A stretch of 64,000 nt of DNA from Marinobacterium arenosum (GCF_019795155.1 NZ_JAILYN010000017.1:1-64000), one strand, 5' to 3'. Numbered from the stretch's first letter, positions 19,927 to 30,163 are shown. The notes: generated from the sequence alone by a model not told the origin. Made by a program: numbers and translations.

Positions 19927-20931
19927 TCAGGAGGCAACTTTATCGTCGTTTTTGAGGCTAGCCGGCGGCCAGTTCTCAAGACGCATGCCCAAAGACAGGC
20001 CTTTGGAAGCCAGTACGTCTTTGATCTCCGTCAGCGACTTTTTGCCCAAGTTCGGGGTTTTAAGCAGCTCTACCTCGGTGCGCTGAATCAGGTCACCGAT
20101 GTAATAGATCTGTTCTGCTTTCAAACAGTTGGCAGAACGAACAGTCAGCTCCAAGTCATCCACCGGACGCAACAGGATCGGATCGATTTCCGGTTCCTGC
20201 GGCTCGTCTTTCGCCTGATCGGCGCCGTCTTCGAGATCAACGAAGACAACGAGCTGCTGCTGCAGAATTGTAGCAGCACGACGGATGCACTCTTCCGGAT
20301 CAATGGTGCCGTTGGACTCGATGTCGATAACCAGCTTGTCCAGGTCCGTACGCTGTTCTACACGGGCGCTTTCGACCACGTAGGACACACGACGGACCGG
20401 GCTGTAGGTCGCATCGAGCTGCAGGCGACCAATGGCACGTGTCTCGTCTTCGTCGGAGTTACGTACGTCAGCCGGTACGTAGCCACGACCACGAGTCACG
20501 CGCAGTTGCATGTTCAGGCGGGCACCTTCGTTCAGGTGAGCAATCACATGCTCCGGATTGGCGATCTCAACGTCCTGGTTCAGCTGAATGTCACCCGCGG
20601 TGATCGGGCCAGCTTCACTTTTGCTCAGTGTCAGCGTGACGTCGTCGCTGTTGTGCAAAGCTACGGCCACGCCTTTCAGGTTCAGCAGGATCTCGATGAC
20701 ATCCTCCTGAACCCCTTCAATGGCGCTGTACTCATGCAGCACGCCTTCGATCTCGACTTCCGTGATTGCACAACCCGGCATGGACGAGAGAAGGATGCGA
20801 CGCAGAGCATTACCAAGCGTGTGGCCGAAGCCGCGCTCGAGCGGCTCAAGTGTCACTTTCGCACGAGTTTTGCTGATCTCCTGAACGTCAATATGACGGG
20901 GACTTAGAAACTCGTTAACGGAACGCTGCAT
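19927..20931 (-). CDS. rpoA: DNA-directed RNA polymerase alpha subunit
   Basis: 334 residues. The N-terminal assembly domain (about 1-235) contains [18 protein letters not shown], the platform for beta and beta-prime. An acidic linker ([17 protein letters not shown]) joins the C-terminal domain, whose [12 protein letters not shown] segment holds the arginine that contacts UP-element DNA and the CRP-type activators. It is co-transcribed between rpsD and rplQ. Confidence 0.98.
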   Translation of the reverse strand: MQRSVNEFLSPRHIDVQEISKTRAKVTLEPLERGFGHTLGNALRRILLSSMPGCAITEVEIEGVLHEYSAIEGVQEDVIEILLNLKGVAVALHNSDDVTLTLSKSEAGPITAGDIQLNQDVEIANPEHVIAHLNEGARLNMQLRVTRGRGYVPADVRNSDEDETRAIGRLQLDATYSPVRRVSYVVESARVEQRTDLDKLVIDIESNGTIDPEECIRRAATILQQQLVVFVDLEDGADQAKDEPQEPEIDPILLRPVDDLELTVRSANCLKAEQIYYIGDLIQRTEVELLKTPNLGKKSLTEIKDVLASKGLSLGMRLENWPPASLKNDDKVAS

Positions 20932-20958
20932 AATTTCACCAATTCAAGAGTTCAAGTG

Positions 20959-21579
20959 TTACTTAGAGTACAGCTCGACAATCAGGTGTTCGTTGATGTC
21001 GGCAGACAGGTCGCTGCGCTCAGGAACGGCCTTGAAAGTACCTTCCATTTTGCTGCTGTCGACTTCTACCCACTCAACCGGTGCACGCTGGCCAGCCAGC
21101 TCCAGTGCGTTCTTGATCCGCAGCTGGTTCTTGGCTTTCTCGCGTACAGCAACCACATCGCCGGCCTTGACCTGGTAGGACGCAACGTTCACGACCTGGC
21201 CATTGACGGTGATCTGGCGGTGAGAGACGATCTGACGTGCTTCGGAACGGGTAGCGCCGAAGCCCATACGATACACCACATTGTCGAGGCGCCCTTCCAG
21301 CAGCTGCAGCAGGTTTTCACCGGTTGCGCCGCTGCGGCGAGCCGCCTCTTTGTAATAACCACGGAACTGACGTTCCAATACGCCGTACATACGACGTACT
21401 TTCTGTTTCTCGCGCAGCTGCAGACCGTAGTCGGACAGACGACCACGACGAGCACCGTGCATACCCGGCACTGTTTCAGCTTTGCATTTGCTGTCCAGTG
21501 CGCGCACGCCACTCTTCAGGAAGAGGTCTGTACCTTCGCGGCGAGACAGCTTGCACTTAGGTCCAAGATAACGAGCCAT
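20959..21579 (-). CDS. rpsD: 30S ribosomal protein S4
   Basis: 206 residues, identical in length to E. coli S4. The N-terminus [16 protein letters not shown] is followed by the S4 RNA-binding domain at about 96-160 ([21 protein letters not shown]). It lacks the CxxC zinc motif of some S4 proteins. S4 starts 16S assembly and in enteric bacteria represses the alpha operon by binding the rpsM leader. Confidence 0.98.
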   Translation of the reverse strand: MARYLGPKCKLSRREGTDLFLKSGVRALDSKCKAETVPGMHGARRGRLSDYGLQLREKQKVRRMYGVLERQFRGYYKEAARRSGATGENLLQLLEGRLDNVVYRMGFGATRSEARQIVSHRQITVNGQVVNVASYQVKAGDVVAVREKAKNQLRIKNALELAGQRAPVEWVEVDSSKMEGTFKAVPERSDLSADINEHLIVELYSK

Positions 21580-21594
21580 ATTACCGTCTCCAGA

Positions 21595-21984
21595 TTAAAC
21601 GCGACGTTTCTTCGGCGGACGACAACCGTTGTGCGGGATTGGCGTCACGTCGGTGATGTTTGCGATTTTGTAGCCGCAAGCGTTCAATGCACGAACGGCG
21701 GACTCACGACCCGGGCCCGGGCCCTTCACAAACACGTCGAGGTTTTTCAGACCATACTCCTGGGCAGCTACGCCAGCACGCTCGGCAGCAACCTGAGCGG
21801 CGAACGGAGTGCTTTTACGGGAACCACGGAAGCCGGAGCCACCTGCAGTAGCCCAAGACAGAGTATTGCCCTGGCGATCGGTAAGAGTGACGATCGTATT
21901 GTTAAAAGAGGCGTGGATGTGGGCGAACCCGTCCGCTACCTGCTTTTTAACTTTTTTACGTGTGCGATTACCTGGCTTTGCCAT
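21595..21984 (-). CDS. rpsK: 30S ribosomal protein S11
   Basis: 129 residues. Conserved motifs [15 protein letters not shown] and the C-terminal [13 protein letters not shown] and [14 protein letters not shown]11 lines the mRNA exit on the 30S platform. It lies 15 bp upstream of rpsD and 26 bp downstream of rpsM. Confidence 0.98.
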   Translation of the reverse strand: MAKPGNRTRKKVKKQVADGFAHIHASFNNTIVTLTDRQGNTLSWATAGGSGFRGSRKSTPFAAQVAAERAGVAAQEYGLKNLDVFVKGPGPGRESAVRALNACGYKIANITDVTPIPHNGCRPPKKRRV

Positions 21985-22010
21985 ATTTGGAAATTCCTAT
22001 CGCTTACCAC

Positions 22011-22367
22011 TTACTTACGGATCGGCTTACGCGGGCCTTTACGAGTGCGCGCGTTAGTCTTGCTACGCTGACCGCGAACCGGCAGGCTGCGACGATGACG
22101 CAGACCACGGTAGCAACCCAGATCCATAAGACGCTTGATGTTCATTGAGACTTCGCGGCGAAGATCGCCTTCGACAGTCAGCTTAGCAACTTCACCACGA
22201 ACGCTATCCAGCTGCTCTTCGGACAGTTCACCGATCTTAGTGGTCGGTTCGATGCCACAAGTCTCGCAGAGTTGTTTAGCAGTCGTGCGGCCCACCCCGA
22301 AGATATACGTCAGGGAGATAACCGCATGCTTATTGTCAGGAATATTGACGCCAGCTATACGGGCCAT
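22011..22367 (-). CDS. rpsM: 30S ribosomal protein S13
   Basis: 118 residues. [26 protein letters not shown] is the canonical N-terminus; the basic tail ends [20 protein letters not shown] and reaches the P site. It is the first gene of the alpha operon, preceded by its own promoter and a perfect hairpin. Confidence 0.98.
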   Translation of the reverse strand: MARIAGVNIPDNKHAVISLTYIFGVGRTTAKQLCETCGIEPTTKIGELSEEQLDSVRGEVAKLTVEGDLRREVSMNIKRLMDLGCYRGLRHRRSLPVRGQRSKTNARTRKGPRKPIRK

Positions 22368-22386
22368 TCAACTTACTCCATATAGT

Positions 22387-22411
22387 GACCTTATCGGCCT
22401 GCGATAAGGTC
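22387..22411 (-). promoter_or_regulatory. alpha operon leader hairpin (candidate S4 feedback site)
   Basis: GACCTTATCG and its exact reverse complement form a perfect 10-bp stem with a 5-base loop, ending about 20 bases before the rpsM start. In E. coli S4 binds a pseudoknot in this leader to block translation. The position fits; I cannot confirm the pseudoknot pairing or S4 binding. Confidence 0.5.
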
Positions 22412-22446
22412 CAAGATCAATTCGTTTCGTTCGCAGAAGGCGCGCA

Positions 22447-22475
22447 ATAATACACCCTGTTCAAAAATAAAGCAA
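22447..22475 (-). promoter_or_regulatory. alpha operon sigma-70 promoter
   Basis: On the minus strand TTGCTT (22475-22470), 17 bases, TATTAT (22452-22447), then TGCGCGCC as a GC-rich discriminator. It lies between rpmJ and rpsM, so the alpha operon can be transcribed independently of the spc operon. Confidence 0.75.
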
Positions 22476-22504
22476 GGTTGCGCGCTTCTGCTTCCCAGCC
22501 AGGA

Positions 22505-22621
22505 TTAACCCTGGCGCTGCTTATGACGCGGCTCTACTTTACAGATCACGCGTACACTACCGTTGCGACGAACGATCTTGCAGTTACGGCAGATCTTTTT
22601 AACAGATGCACGTACTTTCAT
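22505..22621 (-). CDS. rpmJ: 50S ribosomal protein L36
   Basis: A 38-residue gene: [19 protein letters not shown] at the start and [10 protein letters not shown] at the end. The zinc ribbon uses C11, C14, C27 and H33, so this is the zinc-binding form. It lies 17 bp downstream of secY and closes the spc operon, as in E. coli. TAA stop at 22505-22507. Confidence 0.97.
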   Translation of the reverse strand: MKVRASVKKICRNCKIVRRNGSVRVICKVEPRHKQRQG

Positions 22622-22638
22622 GATCTAGTCCTCCAGTG

Positions 22639-23967
22639 TCAGCGCAGGATGCCTGCACCGCCACCTTTCAGGTTGGATTTCTTCATCAGGGACTCGTACT
22701 GATGAGACATCAGGTGCGCCTGCACCTGCGCCATAAAGTCCATTACCACCACCACTACGATCAGCAGCGAGGTGCCGCCGAAGTAGAACGGCACGTTCCA
22801 GGCAACCACCAGGAACTGCGGCATCAGCGATACGGCGGTAATGTAGAGTGCGCCGAACAGGGTCAGGCGGCTCAACACCGTATCGATGTAGCGGGCGGAT
22901 TGTTCACCAGGGCGAATACCCGGGATGAAGGCACCAGATTTTTTCAAGTTATCCGCCACATCCTTCGGATTGAAAACAATCGCGGTGTAGAAGTAGCAGA
23001 AGAACACGATGCAAATTGCAAACAGCAGGATATACAGCGGCTGACCCGGACCCAACGCAAGCGCGATGTCCTGCAGCCATTCCATCCCCTCGGTCTGACC
23101 GAACCACTGACCGACCGAAGCCGGGAACAGCAGGATGCTGGATGCAAAGATCGGCGGGATAACACCCGCCATGTTTACCTTCAGCGGAAGGTGACTGGAC
23201 TGCGCCGCGTACACGCGACGGCCCTGCTGACGCTTGGCGTAGTTGATGGTAATGCGGCGCTGGCCGCGCTCCATGAACACTACGAAACCAACGGTCGCTA
23301 CCGCCAGGGCAGCGATCGCCAGTAGCGCCAGGATGTTCAGGTCACCCTGCCGGGCGGCTTCGAAGGACTGACCGATTGCGCTAGGCAATCCGGCCACGAT
23401 ACCGGCAAAGATCAGAATAGAGATACCGTTGCCAATGCCGCGCTCGGTCACCTGCTCACCCAGCCACATCAGGAACACGGCACCGGCTACCAGGGTGACT
23501 ACAGCTACGAAGTAGAAGCTGATATCGGCGCTGAACGCCACGCCCTGATTCGCCAGGCCGACTGCCATACCGAACGACTGGATAGTCGCCAGAATCACAG
23601 TGCCATAGCGGGTGTATTGGTTGATTTTGCGTCGACCGGCTTCACCCTCCTTCTTGAGCTGCTCCAGCTGCGGGCTAACCACCGTCATCAACTGCATGAT
23701 GATGGATGCCGAAATGTACGGCATGATGCCCAGTGCCAGAATACTCATGCGCTCCAGTGCACCACCGGAGAACATATTAAAGAGGCTGAGGATGGTCCCC
23801 TGGTTCTGTTCAAACAGCGCGGCAAGGCGATCCGGGTTGATACCGGGCACCGGGATATGTGCCCCGATGCGGTACACCACGATCGCCAGCAGAACGAATC
23901 TCAGTCGAGCCCAAAGCTCTCCGAGTCCGCTCTGCATGCCTGCCGGTACGGGTCCTTGCTTAGCCAT
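22639..23967 (-). CDS. secY: preprotein translocase subunit SecY
   Basis: 442 residues with ten transmembrane helices (E. coli 443). Recognisable segments are [13 protein letters not shown] in the first loop, [20 protein letters not shown], and [21 protein letters not shown] in the cytosolic loop that meets SecA or the ribosome. It forms the protein-conducting channel of the inner membrane with SecE (encoded at 49427-49795) and SecG. It starts one base upstream of the rplO stop. Confidence 0.98.
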   Translation of the reverse strand: MAKQGPVPAGMQSGLGELWARLRFVLLAIVVYRIGAHIPVPGINPDRLAALFEQNQGTILSLFNMFSGGALERMSILALGIMPYISASIIMQLMTVVSPQLEQLKKEGEAGRRKINQYTRYGTVILATIQSFGMAVGLANQGVAFSADISFYFVAVVTLVAGAVFLMWLGEQVTERGIGNGISILIFAGIVAGLPSAIGQSFEAARQGDLNILALLAIAALAVATVGFVVFMERGQRRITINYAKRQQGRRVYAAQSSHLPLKVNMAGVIPPIFASSILLFPASVGQWFGQTEGMEWLQDIALALGPGQPLYILLFAICIVFFCYFYTAIVFNPKDVADNLKKSGAFIPGIRPGEQSARYIDTVLSRLTLFGALYITAVSLMPQFLVVAWNVPFYFGGTSLLIVVVVVMDFMAQVQAHLMSHQYESLMKKSNLKGGGAGILR

Positions 23968-24402
23968 TTACGCCTCGACTTTACCGCCTGCAGCTTCGAT
24001 TGCAGCCTGTGCGCCCTTGGTCACTTTCAGACCCTTGACGGTCACTGCCTTGTTGATTTCACCGGACAGGATCACACGAGCACGCTTGGCCTCGTTCTTG
24101 ATGATGTCGGCTTCTTTCAGTGCTGCCAGATCGATGACTTCAGCAGTTACTTTCGCCAGTTCGTTCAGGCGGATCTCCGCCACATAGCGAGCCTGACGAG
24201 AGGTGAAGCCGAATTTCGGCAGACGACGCTGCAGCGGCATCTGACCGCCTTCGAAACCAGGCTTCACTTTACCGCCGGAGCGGGATTTCTGACCTTTGTG
24301 GCCACGACCACAGGTTTTGCCCAAGCCGGAACCGATGCCGCGACCAACGCGTTTCGGTGCGTGCTTGGCGCCCTCAGCCGGGCTCAGAGTGTTCAGACGC
24401 AT
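23968..24402 (-). CDS. rplO: 50S ribosomal protein L15
   Basis: 144 residues, same as E. coli. [26 protein letters not shown] is the typical start, followed by the glycine- and lysine-rich stretch [23 protein letters not shown] that threads into 23S RNA. It abuts secY directly. Confidence 0.98.
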   Translation of the reverse strand: MRLNTLSPAEGAKHAPKRVGRGIGSGLGKTCGRGHKGQKSRSGGKVKPGFEGGQMPLQRRLPKFGFTSRQARYVAEIRLNELAKVTAEVIDLAALKEADIIKNEAKRARVILSGEINKAVTVKGLKVTKGAQAAIEAAGGKVEA

Positions 24403-24415
24403 GTGATGAACTCCC

Positions 24416-24598
24416 TTACTCGCCTTCTACACGAACCATGTAGTTGACTTTGTTGATCATGCCGCGTACTGCCGGGGTATCTTCCACTTCTACGGTGTGG
24501 TTGATACGACGCAGGCCGAGACCTTTAACGCACAGCTTGTGCTTCGGCAGGATGCCGATTGTGCTGCGCACCAGCGTTACCTGAATCTTGTTAGCCAT
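24416..24598 (-). CDS. rpmD: 50S ribosomal protein L30
   Basis: 60 residues (E. coli 59): [18 protein letters not shown], then [22 protein letters not shown] small peripheral 50S protein. It lies between rpsE and rplO with gaps of 6 and 13 bp. Confidence 0.97.
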   Translation of the reverse strand: MANKIQVTLVRSTIGILPKHKLCVKGLGLRRINHTVEVEDTPAVRGMINKVNYMVRVEGE

Positions 24599-24604
24599 CG
24601 TCTA

Positions 24605-25105
24605 TTACCCCAGAATCTCTTCTACGGACTTACCACGCTTGGCCGCTACGTCTTCCGGTGCGTTCATGGACGCCAGACCTTTGATGGTCGCGCGTACCAC
24701 GTTTACCGGGTTGGTAGAGCCGTAGCATTTCGCCAGTACGTTGTGTACACCGGCCAGTTCCAGTACCGCACGCATCGCGCCACCGGCGATGACACCGGTA
24801 CCCTGGGATGCCGGCTGCATGTAGACCTTGGAGGCACCGTGACGGGCCTTAACCGGGTACTGCAGGGTGTCACCGTTCAGGTCAACTGTGACCATGTTGC
24901 GACGCGCCTGCTCCATTGCCTTCTGGATAGCGACCGGTACTTCGCGCGCTTTACCGCGACCGAAGCCTACACGGCCGTTTCCGTCACCTACTACAGTCAG
25001 GGCGGTAAAACCGAAGATACGACCACCTTTAACCACTTTGGCGACACGGTTAACCTGAACCAGCTTCTCCTGGAGATCACCGTCTTTCTGTTCGTGATTT
25101 GCCAT
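24605..25105 (-). CDS. rpsE: 30S ribosomal protein S5
   Basis: 166 residues. The double-stranded RNA-binding domain starts [19 protein letters not shown] and the [16 protein letters not shown] loop lies near the decoding site; substitutions at the conserved VKGGR stretch give spectinomycin resistance in other bacteria, and here it reads as wild type. Confidence 0.98.
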   Translation of the reverse strand: MANHEQKDGDLQEKLVQVNRVAKVVKGGRIFGFTALTVVGDGNGRVGFGRGKAREVPVAIQKAMEQARRNMVTVDLNGDTLQYPVKARHGASKVYMQPASQGTGVIAGGAMRAVLELAGVHNVLAKCYGSTNPVNVVRATIKGLASMNAPEDVAAKRGKSVEEILG

Positions 25106-25116
25106 CTTCGACCCCT

Positions 25117-25467
25117 TTAGAATTGCAGACCGCCTTCACGGGCGGCATCTGCCAGCGCCTTGACACGGCCATGGTATTTGAAACCAGAGCGGTCGAAAGC
25201 GACCTCAGTAACACCTGCTTCTTTAGCACGTTCAGCAACCAGTGCACCCACTTTCTGTGCCGCTTCAACGTTGCCGGTCGCGCCTTCACGCAGAGCCTTT
25301 TCAACAGTGGAAGCAGACGCCAGAATGTTGCTGCCGTCAGCAGAGATTACCTGTGCGTAGATATGACGCGGTGTGCGGTTGACGCACAGACGCGCTACAC
25401 CCAGCTCACGCATTTTCAAGCGAGAGCGGCGTGCGCGACGAATACGAGATTGTTTCTTAGCGTTCAT
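25117..25467 (-). CDS. rplR: 50S ribosomal protein L18
   Basis: 116 residues. Basic N-terminus ([18 protein letters not shown]), then [15 protein letters not shown] and the C-terminal [25 protein letters not shown]18 carries 5S rRNA into the 50S subunit with L5. It lies 11 bp before rpsE. Confidence 0.98.
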   Translation of the reverse strand: MNAKKQSRIRRARRSRLKMRELGVARLCVNRTPRHIYAQVISADGSNILASASTVEKALREGATGNVEAAQKVGALVAERAKEAGVTEVAFDRSGFKYHGRVKALADAAREGGLQF

Positions 25468-25476
25468 GACCCTGCC

Positions 25477-26010
25477 TTACTTTTTCTTCGCTTCTTTACG
25501 GCGAACATATTCATCAGCGTAGCGAACACCCTTACCCTTGTACGGCTCAGGCGGACGGAACGCGCGCACTTCTGCAGCGACCTGACCCACACGCTGTTTG
25601 TCAGCACCTTTGATGACAACGGTGGTCTGGTTCGGGCACTCTGCAGTTACGCCTTCAGGCAGTTCGTAGTCGATCGGGTGTGAGAAACCCAGTGTCAGGT
25701 TCAGCACGTTACCCTTGGCCGCGGCACGGTAACCAACACCCTGCAGCTGCAGAGTCTTTTCGAAACCTGCGTCTACGCCAACAACCATGTTGTTCACCAG
25801 GGAACGAACGGTACCGGACATCGCCAGCGCCAGCTTGGAGCCATCGCGCGGTGCGAAAGTCAGACCGCCTTCACCCTGCTGAACTTCAACTGCCGGGTGT
25901 ACGTCCAGGTTCAACTGGCCGTTCTTGCCTTTAACAGCAATGGCCTGACCATCGATCTTCAGTTCTACGCCTGCCGGTACAACTACGGGTTTTTTAGCAA
26001 CTCGAGACAT
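25477..26010 (-). CDS. rplF: 50S ribosomal protein L6
   Basis: 177 residues with the two repeated L6 domains; the C-terminal signature [20 protein letters not shown] is clear. L6 sits at the base of the stalk near the factor-binding site. It lies 11 bp after rpsH and 9 bp before rplR. Confidence 0.98.
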   Translation of the reverse strand: MSRVAKKPVVVPAGVELKIDGQAIAVKGKNGQLNLDVHPAVEVQQGEGGLTFAPRDGSKLALAMSGTVRSLVNNMVVGVDAGFEKTLQLQGVGYRAAAKGNVLNLTLGFSHPIDYELPEGVTAECPNQTTVVIKGADKQRVGQVAAEVRAFRPPEPYKGKGVRYADEYVRRKEAKKK

Positions 26011-26021
26011 TGTTCAACCCC

Positions 26022-26414
26022 TTAGAATACCGTGCAGATCACTTCACCACCGACACCCGCAGCACGTGCAGCGCGGTCGGTCATGACGCCCTTGTTGGTA
26101 GAGACAATCGCAACGCCCAGACCGCCAGCGATCTTCGGCAGGTCAGCAGCAGCTTTATAGATGCGCAGACCCGGGCGGCTAACACGCTTGATCTCTTCAA
26201 TAACCGGCTTGCCTTCGAAGTATTTCAGCTCTACGGTCAGGACCGGCTTAGCTTCGCCTTCTACGTTGTAGTCAGCGATATAACCTTCGTTTTTCAGAAC
26301 GTCGGCTACAGAAACCTTCATTTTGGAAGACGGCATGGATACGGCCTGCTTTTCTGCCATGTGGCCGTTGCGGATACGGGTGAACATATCCGCCAGTGTA
26401 TCTTGCATACTCAT
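26022..26414 (-). CDS. rpsH: 30S ribosomal protein S8
   Basis: 130 residues, the E. coli length. [19 protein letters not shown] opens the protein and the C-terminus has [23 protein letters not shown] with the final [10 protein letters not shown]8 binds helix 21 of 16S rRNA and in E. coli represses the spc operon. An 84-bp gap with a strong hairpin separates it from rpsN. Confidence 0.98.
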   Translation of the reverse strand: MSMQDTLADMFTRIRNGHMAEKQAVSMPSSKMKVSVADVLKNEGYIADYNVEGEAKPVLTVELKYFEGKPVIEEIKRVSRPGLRIYKAAADLPKIAGGLGVAIVSTNKGVMTDRAARAAGVGGEVICTVF

Positions 26415-26438
26415 GCGTATTTACTTCCTCTCATGTGC

Positions 26439-26479
26439 AGCACGGTGCGGTAGCAATAATCTGCCCAGACCACCGTGCT
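26439..26479 (-). promoter_or_regulatory. strong hairpin in the rpsN-rpsH gap
   Basis: AGCACGGTG at 26439-26447 pairs exactly with CACCGTGCT at 26471-26479, and an ACC/GGT pairing extends the stem inside. There is no T-tract. It occupies most of an 84-bp gap that is much shorter in many relatives. It could be an mRNA stability or processing element, or an S8-type feedback site; I cannot decide. Confidence 0.45.
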
Positions 26480-26498
26480 TACCGATTGACCCGCCGGA

Positions 26499-26804
26499 TT
26501 ACCAGCTGGCCTTCTTCAGACCCGGCACATCGCCGCGCATTGCCGCTTCACGCAGTTTGTTACGGCAGATGCCGAACTTGCGGTAAACAGCGTGCGGACG
26601 ACCGGTCAGCTGGCAGCGACGCTGCTGACGTACCGGGTTAGCATCACGCGGCAGTTTCTGCAGCGCGATCTGTGCTTCCCAACGCTCATCTTCAGAGACG
26701 TTCGGGTTCTTGACGATAGCTTTCAGCTGAGCACGTTTCTCAGCGTACTTAGCTACGGTCTTTGCACGCTTAGTTTCGCGTGCCTTCATTGATTCCTTAG
26801 CCAT
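26499..26804 (-). CDS. rpsN: 30S ribosomal protein S14
   Basis: 101 residues, the long zinc-independent form: [22 protein letters not shown] at the start, [21 protein letters not shown] and [17 protein letters not shown] at the end. Only scattered cysteines remain, not the four-cysteine zinc site of the short form. Located in the 30S head. Confidence 0.98.
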   Translation of the reverse strand: MAKESMKARETKRAKTVAKYAEKRAQLKAIVKNPNVSEDERWEAQIALQKLPRDANPVRQQRRCQLTGRPHAVYRKFGICRNKLREAAMRGDVPGLKKASW

Positions 26805-26818
26805 GATTCACCTCGTAA

Positions 26819-27358
26819 TCACTTGCGGAACGGGAACTGCAGGGCAGCCAGCAGGGCACGACCTTCTTCGTTGGTCTGCGCTGTAGTGGTAATGGTGATA
26901 TCCATACCGCGCAGTTTATCGACCTTGTCGTAGTCGATTTCCGGGAAGATGATCTGCTCTTTGACACCCATGCTGTAGTTACCACGGCCGTCGAAGGATT
27001 TCGGGTTCAGGCCACGGAAGTCGCGGATGCGCGGGATGGAGATGTCTACCAGACGATCCAGGAATTCCCACATACGCTCGCCGCGCAGGGTTACTTTACA
27101 ACCGATCGGCCAGCCTTCACGGACTTTAAAGCCTGCGATGGACTTGCGAGCCAGGGTAACGACCGGCTTCTGACCTGCGATAGCAGTCATATCGGCAACG
27201 GCGTTATCCAGCAGTTTCTTGTCGCCCAGAGCTTCGCCAACACCCATGTTCAGGGTCACTTTGGTCACGCGCGGCACTGCCATCACGTTCGGGCTCTGCA
27301 GCTCTTCTTTCAGCTGCTGCTTAACGGTTTCTTTGTAAAGCGCTTTCAATCGAGACAT
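26819..27358 (-). CDS. rplE: 50S ribosomal protein L5
   Basis: 179 residues, same as E. coli. [20 protein letters not shown] opens it; conserved segments are [31 protein letters not shown] and [15 protein letters not shown]5 binds 5S rRNA and contacts P-site tRNA. It lies 14 bp after rplX. Confidence 0.98.
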   Translation of the reverse strand: MSRLKALYKETVKQQLKEELQSPNVMAVPRVTKVTLNMGVGEALGDKKLLDNAVADMTAIAGQKPVVTLARKSIAGFKVREGWPIGCKVTLRGERMWEFLDRLVDISIPRIRDFRGLNPKSFDGRGNYSMGVKEQIIFPEIDYDKVDKLRGMDITITTTAQTNEEGRALLAALQFPFRK

Positions 27359-27372
27359 GACACCAACTCCTA

Positions 27373-27690
27373 TTAACCGTTAATGGTTTCGCCGGTGGAC
27401 TTGAAAAAGCGCACTTTGGTACCGTCTTCAAGGATCTTGAAGCCTACACGGTCGCCTTTACCAGTCTGGGCGTTGAAGATAGCCACGTTGGAAGTCGCGA
27501 TAGCCGCCTCCTTCTCAACGATGCCACCGGCCTTACCCAGCATCGGGTTCGGCTTGGTGTGCTTCTTCACCATGTTGATGCCAGAAACGATCAGGCGATC
27601 GTTCTCCAGGACACGCAGCACTTTGCCGCGCTTACCTTTGTCTTTACCTGCGATTACGACTACTTCGTCGTCGCGTCGAATTTTGCGCAT
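27373..27690 (-). CDS. rplX: 50S ribosomal protein L24
   Basis: 105 residues. The KOW motif [18 protein letters not shown] lies at residues 7-24, followed by [12 protein letters not shown] and [11 protein letters not shown]24 initiates 50S assembly. Unusually, an intrinsic terminator lies between it and rplN, so its transcription needs read-through or another promoter. Confidence 0.98.
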   Translation of the reverse strand: MRKIRRDDEVVVIAGKDKGKRGKVLRVLENDRLIVSGINMVKKHTKPNPMLGKAGGIVEKEAAIATSNVAIFNAQTGKGDRVGFKILEDGTKVRFFKSTGETING

Positions 27691-27723
27691 TGTTAACCTC
27701 TTTCCTACTACCTGCTCATGCTC

Positions 27724-27757
27724 AAAAACGCCAACACCTTACGGCGTTGGCGTTTTT
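27724..27757 (-). terminator. intrinsic terminator inside the spc operon (rplN-rplX gap)
   Basis: AAAAACGCCAAC and GTTGGCGTTTTT form a 12-bp perfect stem, extended by three further pairs with one G-U in the minus-strand RNA, around a 3-base loop. The minus strand continues with five T residues. It lies 33 bp after the rplN stop and 34 bp before rplX. The structure is as good as those that end whole operons in this window, so it probably attenuates the downstream spc genes. Confidence 0.8.
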
Positions 27758-27789
27758 CCATGGACCAAAGCTACTCGGAGCTCAAGTCT

Positions 27790-28158
27790 TTACAGCACTT
27801 CAGGCGCCAGGGAAATGATCTTCATGAACTTCTCAGAGCGAAGCTCACGCGTTACTGGGCCGAAGATACGAGTCCCGATGGGCGCCTCGTTCTGGTTCAG
27901 CAGAACCGCTGAGTTAGTATCAAAGCGGATCAGCGAACCGTCCGGGCGACGCACACCTTTACGGGTACGCACAACGACAGCTTTAAGAACCTGACCTTTC
28001 TTAACCTTGCCACGCGGGATCGCTTCTTTGACAGTGACCTTGATCACGTCGCCAACACTCGCGTAACGGCGGTGAGAACCACCCAGGACCTTAATACACT
28101 GCACTCGCTTGGCGCCGCTGTTGTCAGCGACATCAAGCATCGTTTCAGTTTGAATCAT
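27790..28158 (-). CDS. rplN: 50S ribosomal protein L14
   Basis: 122 residues. [27 protein letters not shown] is the canonical start, with [20 protein letters not shown] later. L14 sits at the subunit interface and contacts 16S helix 44. It is the first gene after the spc promoter. Confidence 0.98.
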   Translation of the reverse strand: MIQTETMLDVADNSGAKRVQCIKVLGGSHRRYASVGDVIKVTVKEAIPRGKVKKGQVLKAVVVRTRKGVRRPDGSLIRFDTNSAVLLNQNEAPIGTRIFGPVTRELRSEKFMKIISLAPEVL

Positions 28159-28230
28159 GGTCTACTCCACAAACTATAACTTGACCGGCCGCCGCGCGAC
28201 CGGAATAGCTAACAGGAGCAAAGGCGCAAT

Positions 28231-28259
28231 ATATTACACCTTCGCCGCACGCTCTTCAA
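28231..28259 (-). promoter_or_regulatory. spc operon sigma-70 promoter
   Basis: On the minus strand TTGAAG (28259-28254), a 17-base spacer, TAATAT (28236-28231), then ATTGCGCC. The promoter lies inside the 3' end of rpsQ: the first three bases of the -10 box are the rpsQ TAA stop codon. It drives rplN and probably the following spc genes. E. coli also has its spc promoter in the rpsQ-rplN gap. Confidence 0.75.
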
Positions 28260-28497
28260 TACGAACCAGCGCCCAAGATTTGCTCTTGGACTGCGGACGG
28301 GTTTCCGCGATAGTCACGGTATCACCCATCTGGCATTCGTTCTTCTCGTCGTGAGCATGCAGTTTGGTGGAGCGTTTCATGAACTTACCGTAAACCGGGT
28401 GCTTCTCTTTACGCTCTACCAGTACCGTGATGGTTTTATCCATCTTGTCGCTGACTACGCGACCGGTAACAGTCCGAGTACGTTTTTCTGCGCTCAT
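28234..28497 (-). CDS. rpsQ: 30S ribosomal protein S17
   Basis: 87 residues (E. coli 84). [33 protein letters not shown] is the S17 N-terminal pattern; [22 protein letters not shown] follows. One of the first 16S-binding proteins. Last gene of the S10 operon; its stop codon is part of the spc -10 box. Confidence 0.98.
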   Translation of the reverse strand: MSAEKRTRTVTGRVVSDKMDKTITVLVERKEKHPVYGKFMKRSTKLHAHDEKNECQMGDTVTIAETRPQSKSKSWALVRIEERAAKV

Positions 28498-28499
28498 AC

Positions 28500-28691
28500 T
28501 TAGTTACCTGCCTTTTCGTTGAGTACAGTCTTCACACGAGCAATGTCGCGACGAACCTGGCTGAGCAGATGGTTCTGAGCCAACTGGCCGGTTGTCTTCT
28601 GCATGCGCAGGTTGAATTGCTCCTTCAGAAGACCCAGCAGTTCCTGCTTGAGCTCGTCAACGGACTTTTCACGCAGTTCGTTGGCTTTCAT
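28500..28691 (-). CDS. rpmC: 50S ribosomal protein L29
   Basis: 63 residues, as in E. coli: [18 protein letters not shown] then [18 protein letters not shown] docking point for trigger factor and SRP at the tunnel exit. I use the ATG at 28691, which shares one base with the rplP stop (TGATG); a GTG one codon earlier is the alternative. Confidence 0.97.
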   Translation of the reverse strand: MKANELREKSVDELKQELLGLLKEQFNLRMQKTTGQLAQNHLLSQVRRDIARVKTVLNEKAGN

Positions 28692-29104
28692 CACATCACC
28701 GTCCGCTTAACAATGGTTGTAGAAACAGGCAGCTTGGCCGCAGCCAGGTTGAATGCCTCTGCAGCCAGCTCTTCCGGCACACCGCTCATTTCGAACAGTA
28801 CTTTACCCGGCTGAATCTGAGCCACCCAGTACTCAACGTTACCCTTACCTTTACCCTGACGCACTTCAAGCGGCTTGCTGGTGATCGGCTTGTCCGGGAA
28901 GATCCGGATCCAGATCTTACCACCACGTTTGACGTGACGAGTCATGGTACGACGAGCAGCCTCGATCTGACGGGCAGTGATCCGACCGCGACCGGTCGCT
29001 TTCAGACCAAACTCGCCGAAGCTCACTTTGCTACCACGCTGTGCCAGACCGCGGTTGCGGCCTTTCATCATCTTGCGGTATTTGAGACGTTTCGGTTGCA
29101 GCAT
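28691..29104 (-). CDS. rplP: 50S ribosomal protein L16
   Basis: 137 residues. [19 protein letters not shown] at the start and [24 protein letters not shown] near the end. L16 shapes the A-tRNA site. Overlaps rpmC by one base and lies 11 bp after rpsC. Confidence 0.98.
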   Translation of the reverse strand: MLQPKRLKYRKMMKGRNRGLAQRGSKVSFGEFGLKATGRGRITARQIEAARRTMTRHVKRGGKIWIRIFPDKPITSKPLEVRQGKGKGNVEYWVAQIQPGKVLFEMSGVPEELAAEAFNLAAAKLPVSTTIVKRTVM

Positions 29105-29115
29105 TGACCTTTACC

Positions 29116-29799
29116 TCACTTCCCTTTCTTCTTGGGCGCGTTTTTCTTGTCGGCACGAACCTGCTCGATGCCGCCCAGAATCTCGCCCTTGAAGATCCAG
29201 ACTTTCACGCCGATAACACCGTAAGTGGTGTGCGCTTCATAGGTCGCGTAATCGATGTCCGCACGCAGCGTGTGCAGCGGTACACGACCTTCACGGTACC
29301 ATTCAGTCCGCGCGATCTCGGCACCGCCGAGACGACCGCTAAGCTGAATCTTGATACCTTTAGCGCCCAGACGCATAGCGTTCTGTACTGCGCGCTTCAT
29401 CGCACGACGGAACATCACACGACGTTCCAGCTGGCTCGCTACACCCTGAGCAACCAGTTTGGAATCCAGTTCCGGCTTACGTACTTCTTCGATGTTGATG
29501 TGAACCGGCACGCCCATCATGTTGGAGACGGCAGTACGCAGTTTCTCTACATCTTCACCTTTCTTACCGATCACGATGCCCGGACGAGCGGTGTGAATGG
29601 TAATTTTTGCATTCTGCGCCGGACGCTCGATCTCGATGCGGCTTACAGATGCGTTTTTCAGCTGCTCCTCCAGGTATTCGCGAACCTGCAGGTCGTTCAG
29701 CAACTTAGTCGCGTATTCGCCCTTGTCGGCATACCACACGGAAGTGTGGTCTTTAACGACACCCAGACGAATACCGTTCGGATGAACTTTCTGACCCAT
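29116..29799 (-). CDS. rpsC: 30S ribosomal protein S3
   Basis: 227 residues (E. coli 233). [20 protein letters not shown] opens it; the KH domain has [15 protein letters not shown] (GxxG loop) and the C-terminal domain [20 protein letters not shown]. It forms part of the mRNA entry helicase. Lysine-rich C-terminal tail. Confidence 0.98.
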   Translation of the reverse strand: MGQKVHPNGIRLGVVKDHTSVWYADKGEYATKLLNDLQVREYLEEQLKNASVSRIEIERPAQNAKITIHTARPGIVIGKKGEDVEKLRTAVSNMMGVPVHINIEEVRKPELDSKLVAQGVASQLERRVMFRRAMKRAVQNAMRLGAKGIKIQLSGRLGGAEIARTEWYREGRVPLHTLRADIDYATYEAHTTYGVIGVKVWIFKGEILGGIEQVRADKKNAPKKKGK

Positions 29800-29822
29800 G
29801 TCGAATCTCCTAGCGTCAGCGC

Positions 29823-30155
29823 TTAGTCAGCCACCTTAACGGTGATATGGGAGTTGCGCTTCAAAATACGGTCAGCGCGACCCTTTGCACGCGGTTTGAT
29901 GCGCTTCATCGTCATACCTTCGTCTACGAAGATTTCAGAGACGCGCAGATCGTCGATGTCGGCACCTTCGTTGTGCTCTGCGTTCGCAATCGCAGACTCC
30001 AGTACCTTCTTAACGATCGCCGCACTTTTTTTCGGGCTGAACGCCAGGATTGTCAGGGCTTCGCTGACTGCCTTACCACGGATCTGGTTCGCTACCAGGC
30101 GCGCTTTCTGGGCGGAAATGCGAGCGCCTTTCAGCTTAGCGGCTACTTCCATCAT
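29823..30155 (-). CDS. rplV: 50S ribosomal protein L22
   Basis: 110 residues. [23 protein letters not shown] is typical; the beta-hairpin that lines the exit tunnel is [14 protein letters not shown] ([19 protein letters not shown]). No macrolide-type deletions in the loop. Two adjacent ATGs are possible; a G-rich Shine-Dalgarno favours the first. Confidence 0.98.
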   Translation of the reverse strand: MMEVAAKLKGARISAQKARLVANQIRGKAVSEALTILAFSPKKSAAIVKKVLESAIANAEHNEGADIDDLRVSEIFVDEGMTMKRIKPRAKGRADRILKRNSHITVKVAD

Positions 30156-30163
30156 TTACCCCC

